This document shows, in pieces, positions 1 through 8,965 of a stretch of 64,000 nt of DNA. Source of the DNA: Tautonia plasticadhaerens (GTDB lineage Bacteria; Planctomycetota; Planctomycetia; Isosphaerales; Isosphaeraceae); the NCBI RefSeq assembly GCF_007752535.1, contig NZ_CP036426.1:6572001-6636000 (forward strand), read 5' to 3'. The position numbers were made by a program, and so were the translations under genes. Below the pieces are notes generated by a model. The model made no database searches. It worked only from the letters and a program-made list of their open reading frames with translations, and was not told the DNA's origin. The stretch's first letter is position 1; every line of letters begins with the position of its first letter.

Positions 1-1433
1 GACTCGGACCAGTTCCGGCTGAGGGCCAGGACGCGGCTGAGGCCGATCGCCGCGGCGGCGACCGTGAGCAGGGCCATCGCCACGAAGTCGTGCGGGCAGC
101 CGATCGCCCCGGCCAGCCTCGCGGCGGAGCGGGCGACGATCCCCGGGAAGACCTCCAGGGGGAAGGAGCGGCGGGGGCCGGGGATCCGGACCGTGATCGG
201 ATCCCCGGCCGGGGCCGGATCCGTGGTGGCGACCACCTCGAGCGTGCCGCTGGCCGGGGAATCGGCCGCGAGGCCTTCCTCGTCCCCGGACGCCGTCACC
301 GGGTCGGGAGCCGGCGGGTCCCCGGGGACGAGCTCCCGGATCGCCTCCATCGCCGCCGCCCCCGCGAGCACCTCGGTCCCGCCGCCGGCGGCCAGGACGT
401 CGTCGATCCCCTTGCCGGCCTCCGCCGGCCAGCGCTCCAGCTCGACCAGGAACTCCTCGGAGGCCAGCGCCGTGGCGCAGTCGAGCAGCTGCCGGGCCAC
501 GCCGGGCTTGGTGCGGGCGTCGGCGTCGAAGGCCAGCCGCACCGTCTCCGCGCCCAGCTCCCGCAGGAGCGGGATCCCCGCCGCCCAGGCGGTGACGCCG
601 GGCACGGAGATGGTGGGCAGCCCGTCCCTGGCGGAGGCGACGTCGGCCTTCAGCTCCCCCTCGGTCAGGCGGATGACCGGGGCCGGGCCCACGCCCGGGG
701 GCACGTGCGGCGGGGCGCCGCTGCTGGGGCCGTCGCCGCCCGAGAAGCTGAGGTACCTCGGCCCCCCCGCCGCATCGTCGCGGCGGATCTTCAGGGCCAC
801 GACCCGGCCGGCCGCGTCGCGGACCGGGATGAGCAGGCCGTTGGGCAGGGCGGCGAGCCCGATGCCCGAGCGGCCCTGCCGGAAGCCGGGCACCCGGAGC
901 AGCTCCTCTCCGAACCGGTCCCGCAGCGGACCGAGGGCCTCCTGCCGGGCCTGGAAGAAGCTCAGCGAGCGATAGGCGTTGCGGTCGATCCGCTCGTCGG
1001 TCAGGCCGCGGGCGCGGAGGGCGTCGCGGTGCCGGTCGGCGAGGGGAAGCCGCTCGAGCAGGTCCCGGTAGACCCGGTCGCGAAGGTCGAGCTCCGCCGG
1101 ATCGGCGTCGATCGGCGCGGGGCGGGCGACGGCCAGGGCCGGCCCGGGCCCGTCCCCGGAGTCGTCGGCGTCCTCCGTCGCATCGTCATCCGGGTAGAGG
1201 TCGTCGAAGCCGAGGCCAATCCCCTCCAGGACCGCGTCGGCCTTGCAGCCGCCGTGGCAATGGAGCAGGAGCCGGCCGTTGTCGCCCAGGCCGACGCTGA
1301 GCGAGGGGGTCCGGTCGCCCACCAGCCCATCGCCCCGGCCGTCGTGGCCGGGGCAGGGGCAGTGGGCCTGGAAGCCCGAGGGGGTCCGGGTGACCCCCTC
1401 CAGCCTCGCGAGCAACCGCTTGAGGTGTCGCAT
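1..1433 (-). CDS. TOPRIM/DUF3987 primase-helicase-like protein (3' part outside window)
   Basis: The minus-strand frame opens at ATG 1433 and stays open to base 1, so the gene is cut by the window edge. The N-terminus has a CHC2-like zinc site (Cys25, Cys27, His30 and HCHGGC at 58-63), as in phage and plasmid primases. A TOPRIM-like region follows with EGELKAD, FDADA and KGIDDVL motifs. The last visible residues (AAAIGLSRVL..RNWSES) resemble the start of a DUF3987/YfjI-type helicase domain. Inferred role: replication primase-helicase of an integrative element. It lies 23 bases downstream of the SSB-like gene and reads the same way as the RecT-like gene, so the three probably form one operon. 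The long plus-strand frames over it are shadows. Family assignment is from motifs only. Confidence 0.75.
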   Translation of the reverse strand, partial: MRHLKRLLARLEGVTRTPSGFQAHCPCPGHDGRGDGLVGDRTPSLSVGLGDNGRLLLHCHGGCKADAVLEGIGLGFDDLYPDDDATEDADDSGDGPGPALAVARPAPIDADPAELDLRDRVYRDLLERLPLADRHRDALRARGLTDERIDRNAYRSLSFFQARQEALGPLRDRFGEELLRVPGFRQGRSGIGLAALPNGLLIPVRDAAGRVVALKIRRDDAAGGPRYLSFSGGDGPSSGAPPHVPPGVGPAPVIRLTEGELKADVASARDGLPTISVPGVTAWAAGIPLLRELGAETVRLAFDADARTKPGVARQLLDCATALASEEFLVELERWPAEAGKGIDDVLAAGGGTEVLAGAAAMEAIRELVPGDPPAPDPVTASGDEEGLAADSPASGTLEVVATTDPAPAGDPITVRIPGPRRSFPLEVFPGIVARSAARLAGAIGCPHDFVAMALLTVAAAAIGLSRVLALSRNWSE

Positions 1434-1456
1434 CGTGGGTGTCTACGGGTGCCGGT

Positions 1457-1981
1457 TCAGAAGGGGAGGTCGTCGCCCGTCGCGGCCGACGCGAGGGCGG
1501 TGGGCGGGGAGGAGGCGGACCTCGCCGCCCGGCGGGCGTCCCTGTCCGCGAAGACGTGTCCGTAGCGATCGTCGATCGACCTGACCCGGTCGCGCGACAG
1601 CGGGACCGACCTGCGGGGCACGAAGAGCATCCACTTCTCGCGCGGAGAGCCCTGGTACTCCTCGTGCTTGCAGGTGGCCAGGAGCTCGACGCCCTCGAAG
1701 TTGAAGGCCCCCTCCTGCTCGGGGTCGAGGCCGGCGAAGTCCTGCCGGTCGTAGCCGAGCGACTCGACGTTGGAGGCCAGCCACTTCGCGTTCTGTTCGC
1801 TGCTGAGGGTGAGGCTCCAGCGGCGCTGGCCGGGCTCGCCGGGCTCCGCCGGGCCGTCAGGGTCGTTCCGGTCGACCCGGCCGGTGACGGAGAACGTCAT
1901 CTGGAAGAGGTCGTGGCCGTTGCTCGACTCGGTCCAGCCCCAGCTCACGACCTTGCCCCTGTAGAGTCCTTCTGCGTACAT
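1457..1981 (-). CDS. single-stranded DNA-binding-like protein
   Basis: A 174-residue protein ending in the acidic, hydrophobic-tipped tail GDDLPF, the signature of SSB proteins that recruit partners through the C-terminus. The N-terminal half (GKVVSWGWTESSNG, FQMTFSVTG) is compatible with a beta-barrel of the phage SSB type, although I cannot assign a specific family. The linker before the tail is Ala/Ser/Arg rich. It lies 5 bases after the RecT-like gene and 23 bases before the primase-like gene. A RecT-SSB-primase order is common in phage-like recombination modules. The function is inferred from tail and neighbours. Confidence 0.6.
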   Translation of the reverse strand: MYAEGLYRGKVVSWGWTESSNGHDLFQMTFSVTGRVDRNDPDGPAEPGEPGQRRWSLTLSSEQNAKWLASNVESLGYDRQDFAGLDPEQEGAFNFEGVELLATCKHEEYQGSPREKWMLFVPRRSVPLSRDRVRSIDDRYGHVFADRDARRAARSASSPPTALASAATGDDLPF

Positions 1982-1986
1982 GGGAA

Positions 1987-2760
1987 TCAGTCCTCGTCCT
2001 GGTCGAAGTGGTCGGCGACGGGCACGCTGCCCGCCGGGTCGGTCTGGACGTCCGGCCGGGCCTCCAGGGCCCGGACGGCGTCCCGGTAGCGGTCGGCGCC
2101 CAGCTGGGCCAGGTCGCCGACCCCGTAGTGGTCCAGGAGCCGGTCGCGATCGGCCCCCTTCCGCCGGAGGAGCTCCTCCAGCGCCCGTGCCATTGCCGCC
2201 CCGACCGGCATCGCGGGCGGGCTCGCGACGGAGACGAGTTCTCCCGTCTCGCCGTCAACGACGGCGTCGAGCTCGTCGGGGAGGTAGGCCGGCCCGGCGA
2301 AGACGTCGGGGCAGTGCCACTTCGCCCCGCTGGAGAGGGCGCGGGCGAAGAGCATGTTCCGCGGGTACTTCCGCCAGTTCTCGCCGCCGGCCAGACCTGC
2401 GCGGCGGGCGTCCTCCATGGTGAACGTCGAGGCCCCGATCGGCTCCCCGCGGCGGAGGAACTCGATGGTACAAACCGAATCGGTGTGCTCGCGCACACGA
2501 AAGTCGTAATCGGGGTGTCGGCGGATGCAGGTGGCCATCAGGTTGGCACTGAGGACCACCTTGCCGCGGATGACGTGGATGCCGGCCATCGAGGCCATCG
2601 GCCCGACGCCGAGCTCGAGTCCGGCCAGGCACTTCACCACGGCCTGGTCGACGTCCCGGATGTCGTTGAAGAACCCGCTCCTCTCGAGGATCTGCCCTAT
2701 GCGGCAGATCTGATCTAACTCGGTCGCGTTCCCTCGGAATCGGATCATCTCGTTGGGCAT
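1987..2760 (-). CDS. RecT/Bet-like single-strand annealing recombinase
   Basis: A 257-residue protein. Residues about 48-85 carry the RecT-superfamily pattern of a short helix, GVGPMASMAGIHVIRGKV and SANLMATCIRR. These are followed by FTMEDARRAGLAG, NWRKYPRNMLFARALS and PDVFAGPAYLPDEL, a layout familiar from phage RecT-like proteins. Such proteins anneal single strands during phage or island recombination, usually with an SSB partner, and the gene directly downstream encodes an SSB-like tail. The C-terminal 60 residues are low-complexity and acidic. This supports reading 1-4807 as part of a mobile element. Assigned from motif recall. Confidence 0.65.
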   Translation of the reverse strand: MPNEMIRFRGNATELDQICRIGQILERSGFFNDIRDVDQAVVKCLAGLELGVGPMASMAGIHVIRGKVVLSANLMATCIRRHPDYDFRVREHTDSVCTIEFLRRGEPIGASTFTMEDARRAGLAGGENWRKYPRNMLFARALSSGAKWHCPDVFAGPAYLPDELDAVVDGETGELVSVASPPAMPVGAAMARALEELLRRKGADRDRLLDHYGVGDLAQLGADRYRDAVRALEARPDVQTDPAGSVPVADHFDQDED

Positions 2761-2907
2761 CGTCGCCCTCCTCGGTCGTTTTCTCTGGGCGATGGCGACA
2801 TCGCCATCGGCGTCTCGATGCGGTCCGGCTCGAGGGGCGTGATCCGGGCGGGATCGGCCCTCAGGCCGGGGGAGCGGGCCGGTGCCTGGGGCGGCCCCGG
2901 CCGTGCC

Positions 2908-3159
2908 TCAATTGCGGGCGGGGTCTCCGTGATGCGTCACCCCCGGGATCCCGGCGATCCGCCCCCGATCGCGCAGGGCCTGCGCGATCAGGGGGAGGTG
3001 ATCCTCCGGGATCAGCCTGCGTCCGCTCACGACGGGGCACTGCTCCGTCGGCAGCCGACGCAGGTAGTAGAGGTCCGTGATGTCTCTCGGCCGGATGGCG
3101 ACGCCGAGGCGCCCGCCGAGTTCCCGGGCCGCGTCGGAGACGCTGCGGTACTGGCTCAT
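2908..3159 (-). CDS. small helix-turn-helix protein (MerR/excisionase-like)
   Basis: An 83-residue protein with a predicted winged-HTH layout: SVSDAARELGGRLGVAIRPRDITDLYYLRRL, then GRRLIPEDHLPLIAQALRDRG. The arrangement (helix, basic turn, 'wing' of V-x-G-R-R-x-I, then a helix with an I-x-x-A-L-R-D-R motif) closely mirrors the small protein at 50359-50559 near the other end of the island. The two may be related regulators. It stands between the recombination genes and the 523-residue gene. Excision or transcription control is inferred. Confidence 0.55.
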   Translation of the reverse strand: MSQYRSVSDAARELGGRLGVAIRPRDITDLYYLRRLPTEQCPVVSGRRLIPEDHLPLIAQALRDRGRIAGIPGVTHHGDPARN

Positions 3160-3235
3160 GATCTCCTCCGTTGATGTCGGCCGTCGCGACGACGGCCCTC
3201 GAACATTCGGCCGTTCGAACCGGGGGAGGTGCTGT

Positions 3236-4807
3236 TCACTTCTCGGGATCCACTCGACCTCGTCGATGACCCCGGGTGCGGCGGCCTTCCTCGAGGTTCG
3301 ACTCGTCGAAATCCCGCTTGTGGTCCTGATATACGAGGAGGTATTCGAACTGGACCTCCCTGCTCATCGAGCGGTACTCGGGCTCGAGCGAGGGATTCTC
3401 CTCGAGGTACTTCGACTCCAGCTCGCGGATGAGCAGCTGCTTCTTCATCTCGATCCGCTCCTCCAGCGGGAGTCCGAGGTGGCCCGACGCCTCTCGTCCG
3501 CTCGTTCGCCGGAGATGGTGATCGAGCTCGTCATCCAACTCGCAGAGCGTCGCGGGGCCGGGGGCGTCCGTGCGGAGCGCCTCGTTCATCTCCCGGGTGA
3601 TCCTGACCGTGGGGACCTCAGGATTCGTCCGTGGAAGGAGCCGCTGTACCTCTTGCTTCTCCGCGGTGTAGGTCCTCCATGCGGCCGTCTTGTGGACCGT
3701 CCCCTGTGCGGTGCCCGTGGCGCGTGTGACCTGCCGGATCGATGGCCAGTTTCCGCGGCCAATCTGGGCTTCGAGATACGGACCGACCCGTTGCTCGGTC
3801 TCTTCCTGGGAGAGCCGGCGGCGCTTCTCCCGGGCCTTCCCTGGGGTAGCCGGACCGGGGATGGGCGGCCTGGAAATCACCTCGTCGGGGCTTCCCCGGG
3901 CGGCCTCCCCCTCACCTCCGATGTTCTCCGGGGGCGGAACGACGGCGATCTCCTGCGACGTGTCGGCCAGGGAACCCATCGCGTCCCGCCCCCCCTCACC
4001 GGCAGGTTGAGACGCCTGCTCGGACCGGACGACCCCGTCGCGGAGGAGTTCCACCGCGACGGTCGTGAGGATGGTCCGGATGACCCGGGAGGGCTGGCCT
4101 CGGCCCAGCCGATCGGGACAGGCCTCGAGGTCGAGGATGACCGTCGGCAAACCGATCCAGGGCAACCGGGCCTCGCAAAGGGCGATCACGTCCCCGAGCC
4201 ATCGCTGCGTGGCGGGGACGGCACAGGGCTGAAGGGGATCGCAATCGATCGTGACCGAGTCGGGGGCGATCCGGGGCCTGAGCCCTTGGTCGAGCAGGCT
4301 GCCCAGCGCGCGGAAATGCTCGAGGGTTCCGAAGATGCCCACGGCCCGGGACACGTTGGCGTCGAGCTCTCCGAGGAAGCCGATCGAGAGGACGATGAGC
4401 TCCTGATACATAGTCTCCGAGTCGGCATCGGGCACGAGGCCGTTCTGCCGGTCCCTGCATCGGAGGCGAGCCCCGGCCGAGGACTCGGCGAACCAGGCCG
4501 TTTGCGTCGCGTCCTGCAATCTCCTCCCGGCCTCCAGGAGGCCGGTCGCCGTGGCCGCGACCGCCGGGCCTCCCAGAAGGAGGATGCGGCTCCGCAACTG
4601 CTCAAGCTGCTGGTCGATCAAGTCGGCAGGGGAGGGCCCCCCGAGGAGGAACAGGTGGCGGGCCAGGCGGTGGGCCCGATTCTGATGGAAACCAATTACC
4701 AGGGCGTTCCATCGCCGGACCTCAGCGAGTCGTCGTTCCGCATCGCCGGGGCTCATGCCCAGTCGCGCCGCGGCCTCGCGGAGTGCGGAAATCTCGGGGA
4801 AAATCAC
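3236..4807 (-). CDS. hypothetical protein with internal HTH, island-specific
   Basis: A 523-residue protein. I chose the GTG start at 4807 because AAGGAG lies six bases upstream (complement of 4814-4819). The N-terminal 250 residues are helix-rich with no recognised motif. Residues about 270-330 are a Pro/Gly/Glu-rich linker (PPPENIGGEGEAARG, PPIPGPATPG). A basic helix-turn-helix-like stretch follows (GNWPSIRQVTRATGTAQGTVHKT), and the tail is strongly charged. The shape suggests a DNA-binding regulator or replication-associated protein of the island. I recognise no family and assign no function. Confidence 0.6.
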   Translation of the reverse strand: MIFPEISALREAAARLGMSPGDAERRLAEVRRWNALVIGFHQNRAHRLARHLFLLGGPSPADLIDQQLEQLRSRILLLGGPAVAATATGLLEAGRRLQDATQTAWFAESSAGARLRCRDRQNGLVPDADSETMYQELIVLSIGFLGELDANVSRAVGIFGTLEHFRALGSLLDQGLRPRIAPDSVTIDCDPLQPCAVPATQRWLGDVIALCEARLPWIGLPTVILDLEACPDRLGRGQPSRVIRTILTTVAVELLRDGVVRSEQASQPAGEGGRDAMGSLADTSQEIAVVPPPENIGGEGEAARGSPDEVISRPPIPGPATPGKAREKRRRLSQEETEQRVGPYLEAQIGRGNWPSIRQVTRATGTAQGTVHKTAAWRTYTAEKQEVQRLLPRTNPEVPTVRITREMNEALRTDAPGPATLCELDDELDHHLRRTSGREASGHLGLPLEERIEMKKQLLIRELESKYLEENPSLEPEYRSMSREVQFEYLLVYQDHKRDFDESNLEEGRRTRGHRRGRVDPEK

Positions 4808-5821
4808 GATGAACTCCTTCGCGTTCGATCAATCCTGGGGCAGTGATGAGGCACCGGACGACGCCGCCGGGATCCAGTCTGGCGTCGGAAGTGCGCGTAC
4901 CTTCGAAACAGAACCGTGGGGCGGCCTCCCGCCCGCGATCGGCGGCGGACGACGATCCTCGAGGTGACTCGGACCTCGTCGGAGGCTTCACGGGAAGTGG
5001 CTCGCCGACGCCCGCGGACGGACGCAGCGGTCATGGTCCGTCGAGACGGGACCGCCTCGTGGAGGACGGGGAGGGCGGCCGTCCGACTCACCAGAGCAGG
5101 CGTCGTGATGGACATCAGTCACCGGTGCGACGGTCCCGTCCACGCGGTGTGGGTCGTGTCAACGAGCGGGGCTCGTCCTCCGCTCATCCTCGTCGGGGGA
5201 AGCGACGGTGCGAGGAACAGGCCCGACTACTGACGTGTCGAGCGGCAACGGATGCCAGGGAGAGCCCTGGGCTTCCTCTGTGGATCGCCATGGGCGGGGG
5301 CGGTTCGAAGCGTCCCCACTTGCTCGGTCGTCTGCATTCGAGACCGGCCTTCTCCCTCCGGTCAGGAGCCGAACAGAAAGCCGCGTGCCAGGACCGGATA
5401 AGGCGGGGACCTACTGCCCTTGCTCGGCCGTCTTCGATCGCTTGTGAACGGGCTGGCCCGGCGGGTATCGTGGGCGTACGAGGAGGGTTGTCCCCGGGGT
5501 GCGGACCCCGAAACAGACCCGCTACTGCGGGCCTGGAGCATGGCATCGGATACATGGCTTGCGTCGCCTGGTGGAGGGACTGGGTGCGACTTCGCGGAAT
5601 GAGCGCAGGGGGATGCCGCGGGCCATCTGCTCCCTCGCGGGCCCGCTTGCCGTTGCTGCTTACCTTGGAGGTCCTTGCTGAGTATGAGAAACGCTCTCGG
5701 ACGTCGCTAGTCAGCCGGCCTCGACGCCGGCAGGCTCATCATAGCGGGGGGCCGGCAACGCGCCAAGAATTTTGTCACCCGTTTTCTGTAGTCCGACACA
5801 AGCTCGCAAGAGGTTCACGCC
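4808..5821. other. about 1 kb without a convincing gene
   Basis: Frames on both strands here are rich in Arg/Ser/Pro and have no recognisable domain or ribosome-binding site. I regard them as noise of high-GC DNA. The stretch separates the divergent genes at 4807 (minus) and 5822 (plus) and should contain both promoters, but I could not pick a clear one. It may also hold a decayed gene. Confidence 0.5.
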
Positions 5822-7252
5822 ATGAGGGCCAAGATCGTCGACCGAAGGGGTTCGACTCGCATCGTCCAATTCGAGTTCGATGTTGGAACCGGCTCCGGCT
5901 CTTTGCTCGACGACGAGGAGGCGATCCTCAGGGCCCTGAATGAGGCGGGTGTCGTCGCGACTGAGGAAGCCCTGAAACGATTCGACACGTCGGGCGAGCC
6001 GATGGAGCGTGGCGGGGTCAACTATACCAGCAAGGGCCGAGTCCTGAAGATCTTCGAGTGCCCCTATGGAAAGATTCCCCTCGAGCGTCACATCTACCAG
6101 AATTCGGCAGGCGGATCGATCATTTGCCCGCTGGACGAGCGGGCGGCGATCATCCTGAGCTCGACGCCACGATTCGCCAAGATGATCTCCTCAAAGTACG
6201 CGGATTTCGGAGCGTCGAAAACCCAGGATGATATGGAAAAAAATCATGCGCGAATATTCTCGCGTGGAATGGCATTGCGTCTGAGCGAAGTTGTTGCCTC
6301 GATCGCCCTCGCCTCGGATCCGAAGCAAGGCTACAAACTCCCGGATGTCGATGCCACGGTGAAGACGATCCTTGTGACCATTGGGTCCGCAGAGATGGCC
6401 CCGCCAGGGCGGGGCACGCCGAGGGCGGCACTCGGCACAATTGGCATGTATGACATAAATAATGAGTTGAGATTTTCCTGTTATTTTGCAGGGATTGTTG
6501 GTCCGGGCCCCGATTCCTTCGTGGAGCAGGTGCATCGCGAACTAGGACGTATCCGGACAGCTTTCCCCATGACTCGGTTCGTTGGCGTCTCCGGGGGAGA
6601 GGATTGGAGCACCGAGTTTCTCGCCAGGCACGTGGACTCGCAATTCGTCGACCCGGACAGCGTGATCGACGATCTCGCGCGGGCCTCTGCTGCCGATCTT
6701 CCAGAGGACGAAGCACAGCAACGTAGCGAATGGTTATCGGGGCTGAGAGAACGATTCCATCAGGACCAAAGCGTATTCGACGACATACTTGGAAGACTCG
6801 GTCGCTGGGAAAGCAAGGCCACGACATCTTCAGGAAAGGAGACGATCCTCCAGATCCGCCAGCGGATGCACGAGCATGTAACTCACGGACGCCTTAATTA
6901 CTCACAAAAAGATGCATCGATGCTCTTGGAATTTCCTGGGTCGACGGCTGATCTGGCCAGGACCTTGCTTGGAGACAGGTTCAGGCAGGCGAGAAACAAA
7001 TTGGGGGTGAGCCAGAGCGTGGCATTACTCACGCTTCGTGCGCTGACGCGCAACTTCGGTCGCTGGCAAGAATTCTGGGATGGTATCGTTGGCCGTTTGA
7101 GACTCGCTTCCGAAGACGGCAGATCTACCAAAAGGCATGAAGGCGAAGTGGCCTGTGGCGACGATTGCAAGGAGGCAAACAGCACGCAGAAACGGAAAGT
7201 GCCGGGAAAACAGACCGCAAAGAGATCCAGGGGGAACAAGCAATTGGATTAG
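5822..7252 (+). CDS. ISKra4-family transposase homologue lacking catalytic Asp residues
   Basis: A 476-residue intact frame. The pattern ERHIYQNSAGGSIICPLDERA, STPRFAKMISSKYADFGA and RLNYSQ..LLTLRALTRNFGRWQEFW matches the ISKra4 transposase layout. The canonical first Asp (SLDGT-type) is TIGSAE here (Gly188). The second (GIADG-type) is GVSGGED (Gly258). The third acidic position (PIGSG-TEAAC) is FPGSTADLAR, with Asp instead of Glu. The C-terminus is a basic tail. Base composition is visibly more A/T-rich than its neighbours. It is either a decayed transposase kept open by chance or a domesticated DNA-binding derivative. Motif comparison is from memory, so the residue mapping needs an alignment. 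Confidence 0.6.
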   Translation: MRAKIVDRRGSTRIVQFEFDVGTGSGSLLDDEEAILRALNEAGVVATEEALKRFDTSGEPMERGGVNYTSKGRVLKIFECPYGKIPLERHIYQNSAGGSIICPLDERAAIILSSTPRFAKMISSKYADFGASKTQDDMEKNHARIFSRGMALRLSEVVASIALASDPKQGYKLPDVDATVKTILVTIGSAEMAPPGRGTPRAALGTIGMYDINNELRFSCYFAGIVGPGPDSFVEQVHRELGRIRTAFPMTRFVGVSGGEDWSTEFLARHVDSQFVDPDSVIDDLARASAADLPEDEAQQRSEWLSGLRERFHQDQSVFDDILGRLGRWESKATTSSGKETILQIRQRMHEHVTHGRLNYSQKDASMLLEFPGSTADLARTLLGDRFRQARNKLGVSQSVALLTLRALTRNFGRWQEFWDGIVGRLRLASEDGRSTKRHEGEVACGDDCKEANSTQKRKVPGKQTAKRSRGNKQLD

Positions 7253-7608
7253 ATCCATTTGTTTGCGTTCATGCAATTGATGGTTCGGCCTGGACGTCCT
7301 CCGTTCACACCAGGCGCAGTTCGGTCTAAACATGTGCGACCAGCGTGCCGGCGTCGCCATGGCATCTGACGTAACTTATTCTCTGTATGGGAATTGCGCG
7401 ATCAGGGCTGGCCGGACCGCTGGAGCCAGTAAGGCCTCGGACTCGTGAGCCCAGGTAGCTCCTGGATTGAACTCCAGTGATGATCGCAATGAGAGGTACG
7501 TTCCCCATCCATAAATGGCGGGACCAGGCTCGGTGAAGAGGCTGAGATCAGAAATTTCCTATTTGCAAATCTCTAGCTATTTTAATTTTGAAAAGTGCGG
7601 TACAGTAT
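7253..7608. other. intergenic, no gene seen
   Basis: Mixed-composition DNA between the ISKra4-like gene and the ISL3 transposase. The last 60 bases are A/T-rich. No ORF with a domain and no tRNA is visible. The ISL3 left end probably falls near 7609, where GGCTCATC resembles GGCCTCATC in the complement of the right flank. Confidence 0.4.
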
Positions 7609-7615
7609 CTTTGGC

Positions 7616-8827
7616 TCATCCGACTAACGCGTACCTGGCCTCGTGGATCGCCAGGAGCTTCAGCTTGAAGAACTCCCGGTCGCGGAAGCCGTAGGCCTGC
7701 CGGCTCAGCGTCTTGATCTTGTTGTTGGTCCCCTCCAGCTGCCCGGTACTGATCCGGTGGTCGTAGTAGGCCAGCAGGCCGTCGCGGTGCCCCTCCAGCG
7801 TGTCGGCCATCTTGCCCAGCATCGCGACCCCCGAGGCCCGCGCCCGGCCGATCCAACCCTCCAGGAAGCGGTCGGCCATCGCCTTGCCCGGCTGGCCCCA
7901 GAACCGCCGGAGGTCCTCCTTGAGGAAGTAGGCCACCGCCAGCGGCCGATTGAGCCTCAGCGCCTCGGCCAGCCGGGCAGCCTCGTCCCGCTGCGCGTCC
8001 AGGTTCTCCGGGTTCTTCAGCAGCAGCCACCGCGAGCCCTTGAGCACCGCCTTCTTCTCGGCCGTGGCCTGCCGGTGCAGCGACGGCCGCAGGTCGGATA
8101 GCCGCTCGTTGAAGAGCTTGACGACATGGAAGCGGTCGAAGACCACTGTCGCCCCGGGCAGGTGCTCGGCCACGGCGCGGCGGTAGGCCGGCGACATGTC
8201 GATGGCCACCGCCTCGACCTTCGCCTTGGTCCGACGCAGCCGCCACCAGAAGGGCTCCAAGGGGTCGCTGCCCTTGCCCTCGCCGACGAAGACGACCGCC
8301 CCGCTGCCCAGGTCCAGCACGACGGTCAGGAAGCGTCGCCGCTTGCCGACGGCGATCTCGTCGATGGCGATCCGCCTCAGGTGGCCGAGCTTCGGCCGGG
8401 CGAACCGCCGCTGCAGGTCGCGCCGCTGGATGTCCTTGATGACGTCCCAGCTGACGCCGAGGTGCTCGGCCACGGCCCGGATCGTCATGTGCCGCGAGAG
8501 GTCCAGGGCATAGCGCTCGAACGCCTTGGTGTAGGAGCGTCGGGGCTCGGCGAAGCCGACGGCGACCTGGCGGATGGCCCCGCAATCGGAGCAGCCGACG
8601 CGCGGCACGGCGAAGTCGATCGTCACCGGGCGGCCGCCGATGGGCAGGGCGCGGAACAGCCTCTCGACCGCCCCCCGGGGCCGGAGCGAGCGAGAGCCGC
8701 AGGCCGAGCAGCGCAAGGCCTTGCGGGGCTGGCGGATGGCGAAGCGGACCCGCCCCGCCTCGTAGACGGTGCGGATGTACTGGTAGCCGCGGACGCCGAA
8801 GGCGTGGTACAGGAGGCTGGTGGACAT
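7616..8827 (-). CDS. ISL3-family transposase
   Basis: A 403-residue DDE transposase. The N-terminus has a zinc-binding pair (CSACGSRS and CSDCGAIR) followed by an HTH (MTIRAVAEHLGVSWDVIKDI). The catalytic region shows IAIDEIAVGK, AIDMSPAYRRAV with VVFDRFHVVKLFNE, and the acidic end GQLEGTNNKIKTLSRQAYGFRDREFF, all typical of ISL3. I prefer ATG 8827 (MSTSLLYHAF) to the upstream in-frame ATG at 8860, because the protein family begins at this point and the start lies in a large hairpin (see 8822-8883). The gene looks intact and possibly active. Confidence 0.9.
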   Translation of the reverse strand: MSTSLLYHAFGVRGYQYIRTVYEAGRVRFAIRQPRKALRCSACGSRSLRPRGAVERLFRALPIGGRPVTIDFAVPRVGCSDCGAIRQVAVGFAEPRRSYTKAFERYALDLSRHMTIRAVAEHLGVSWDVIKDIQRRDLQRRFARPKLGHLRRIAIDEIAVGKRRRFLTVVLDLGSGAVVFVGEGKGSDPLEPFWWRLRRTKAKVEAVAIDMSPAYRRAVAEHLPGATVVFDRFHVVKLFNERLSDLRPSLHRQATAEKKAVLKGSRWLLLKNPENLDAQRDEAARLAEALRLNRPLAVAYFLKEDLRRFWGQPGKAMADRFLEGWIGRARASGVAMLGKMADTLEGHRDGLLAYYDHRISTGQLEGTNNKIKTLSRQAYGFRDREFFKLKLLAIHEARYALVG

Positions 8828-8883
8828 GCTGGCCCTCCGCTCTGGAGCCCTTCTACGCAACTCCAGATGAGGCCAGCATGTCC
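8822..8883 (-). promoter_or_regulatory. inverted repeat sequestering the ISL3 transposase start codon
   Basis: GGACATGCTGGCC (8822-8834) is a perfect inverted copy of GGCCAGCATGTCC (8871-8883), with a nested inner pair TCTGGAG (8841-8847) and CTCCAGA (8861-8867). The start ATG (complement of 8825-8827) sits inside the downstream arm. A transcript entering from outside would fold the start codon into a 13-bp stem. One starting inside the element would lack the 5' arm. This is the arrangement known to block read-through expression in elements such as IS10; its role here is inferred. Confidence 0.6.
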
Positions 8884-8965
8884 GCCATCTTTCAACCCAA
8901 TGGACGCTTAGTGCTACTCCGTTAAATCATACGAACGATCGACTGCTGCGGTTCGTACCGAGGGT

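Noticed and set aside
90-1565. 491-residue plus-strand frame
   Set aside because: Gly/Ala/Arg/Pro-rich shadow of the minus-strand primase-like gene, which carries real zinc and TOPRIM motifs.
3077-4846. 589-residue plus-strand frame
   Set aside because: Antisense of the 523-residue minus gene, which has a Shine-Dalgarno sequence and better composition.
4843-5943. 366-residue plus-strand frame over the gap and the ISKra4-like start
   Set aside because: No domain, Arg/Ser/Pro-rich, overlaps a recognised protein in another frame.
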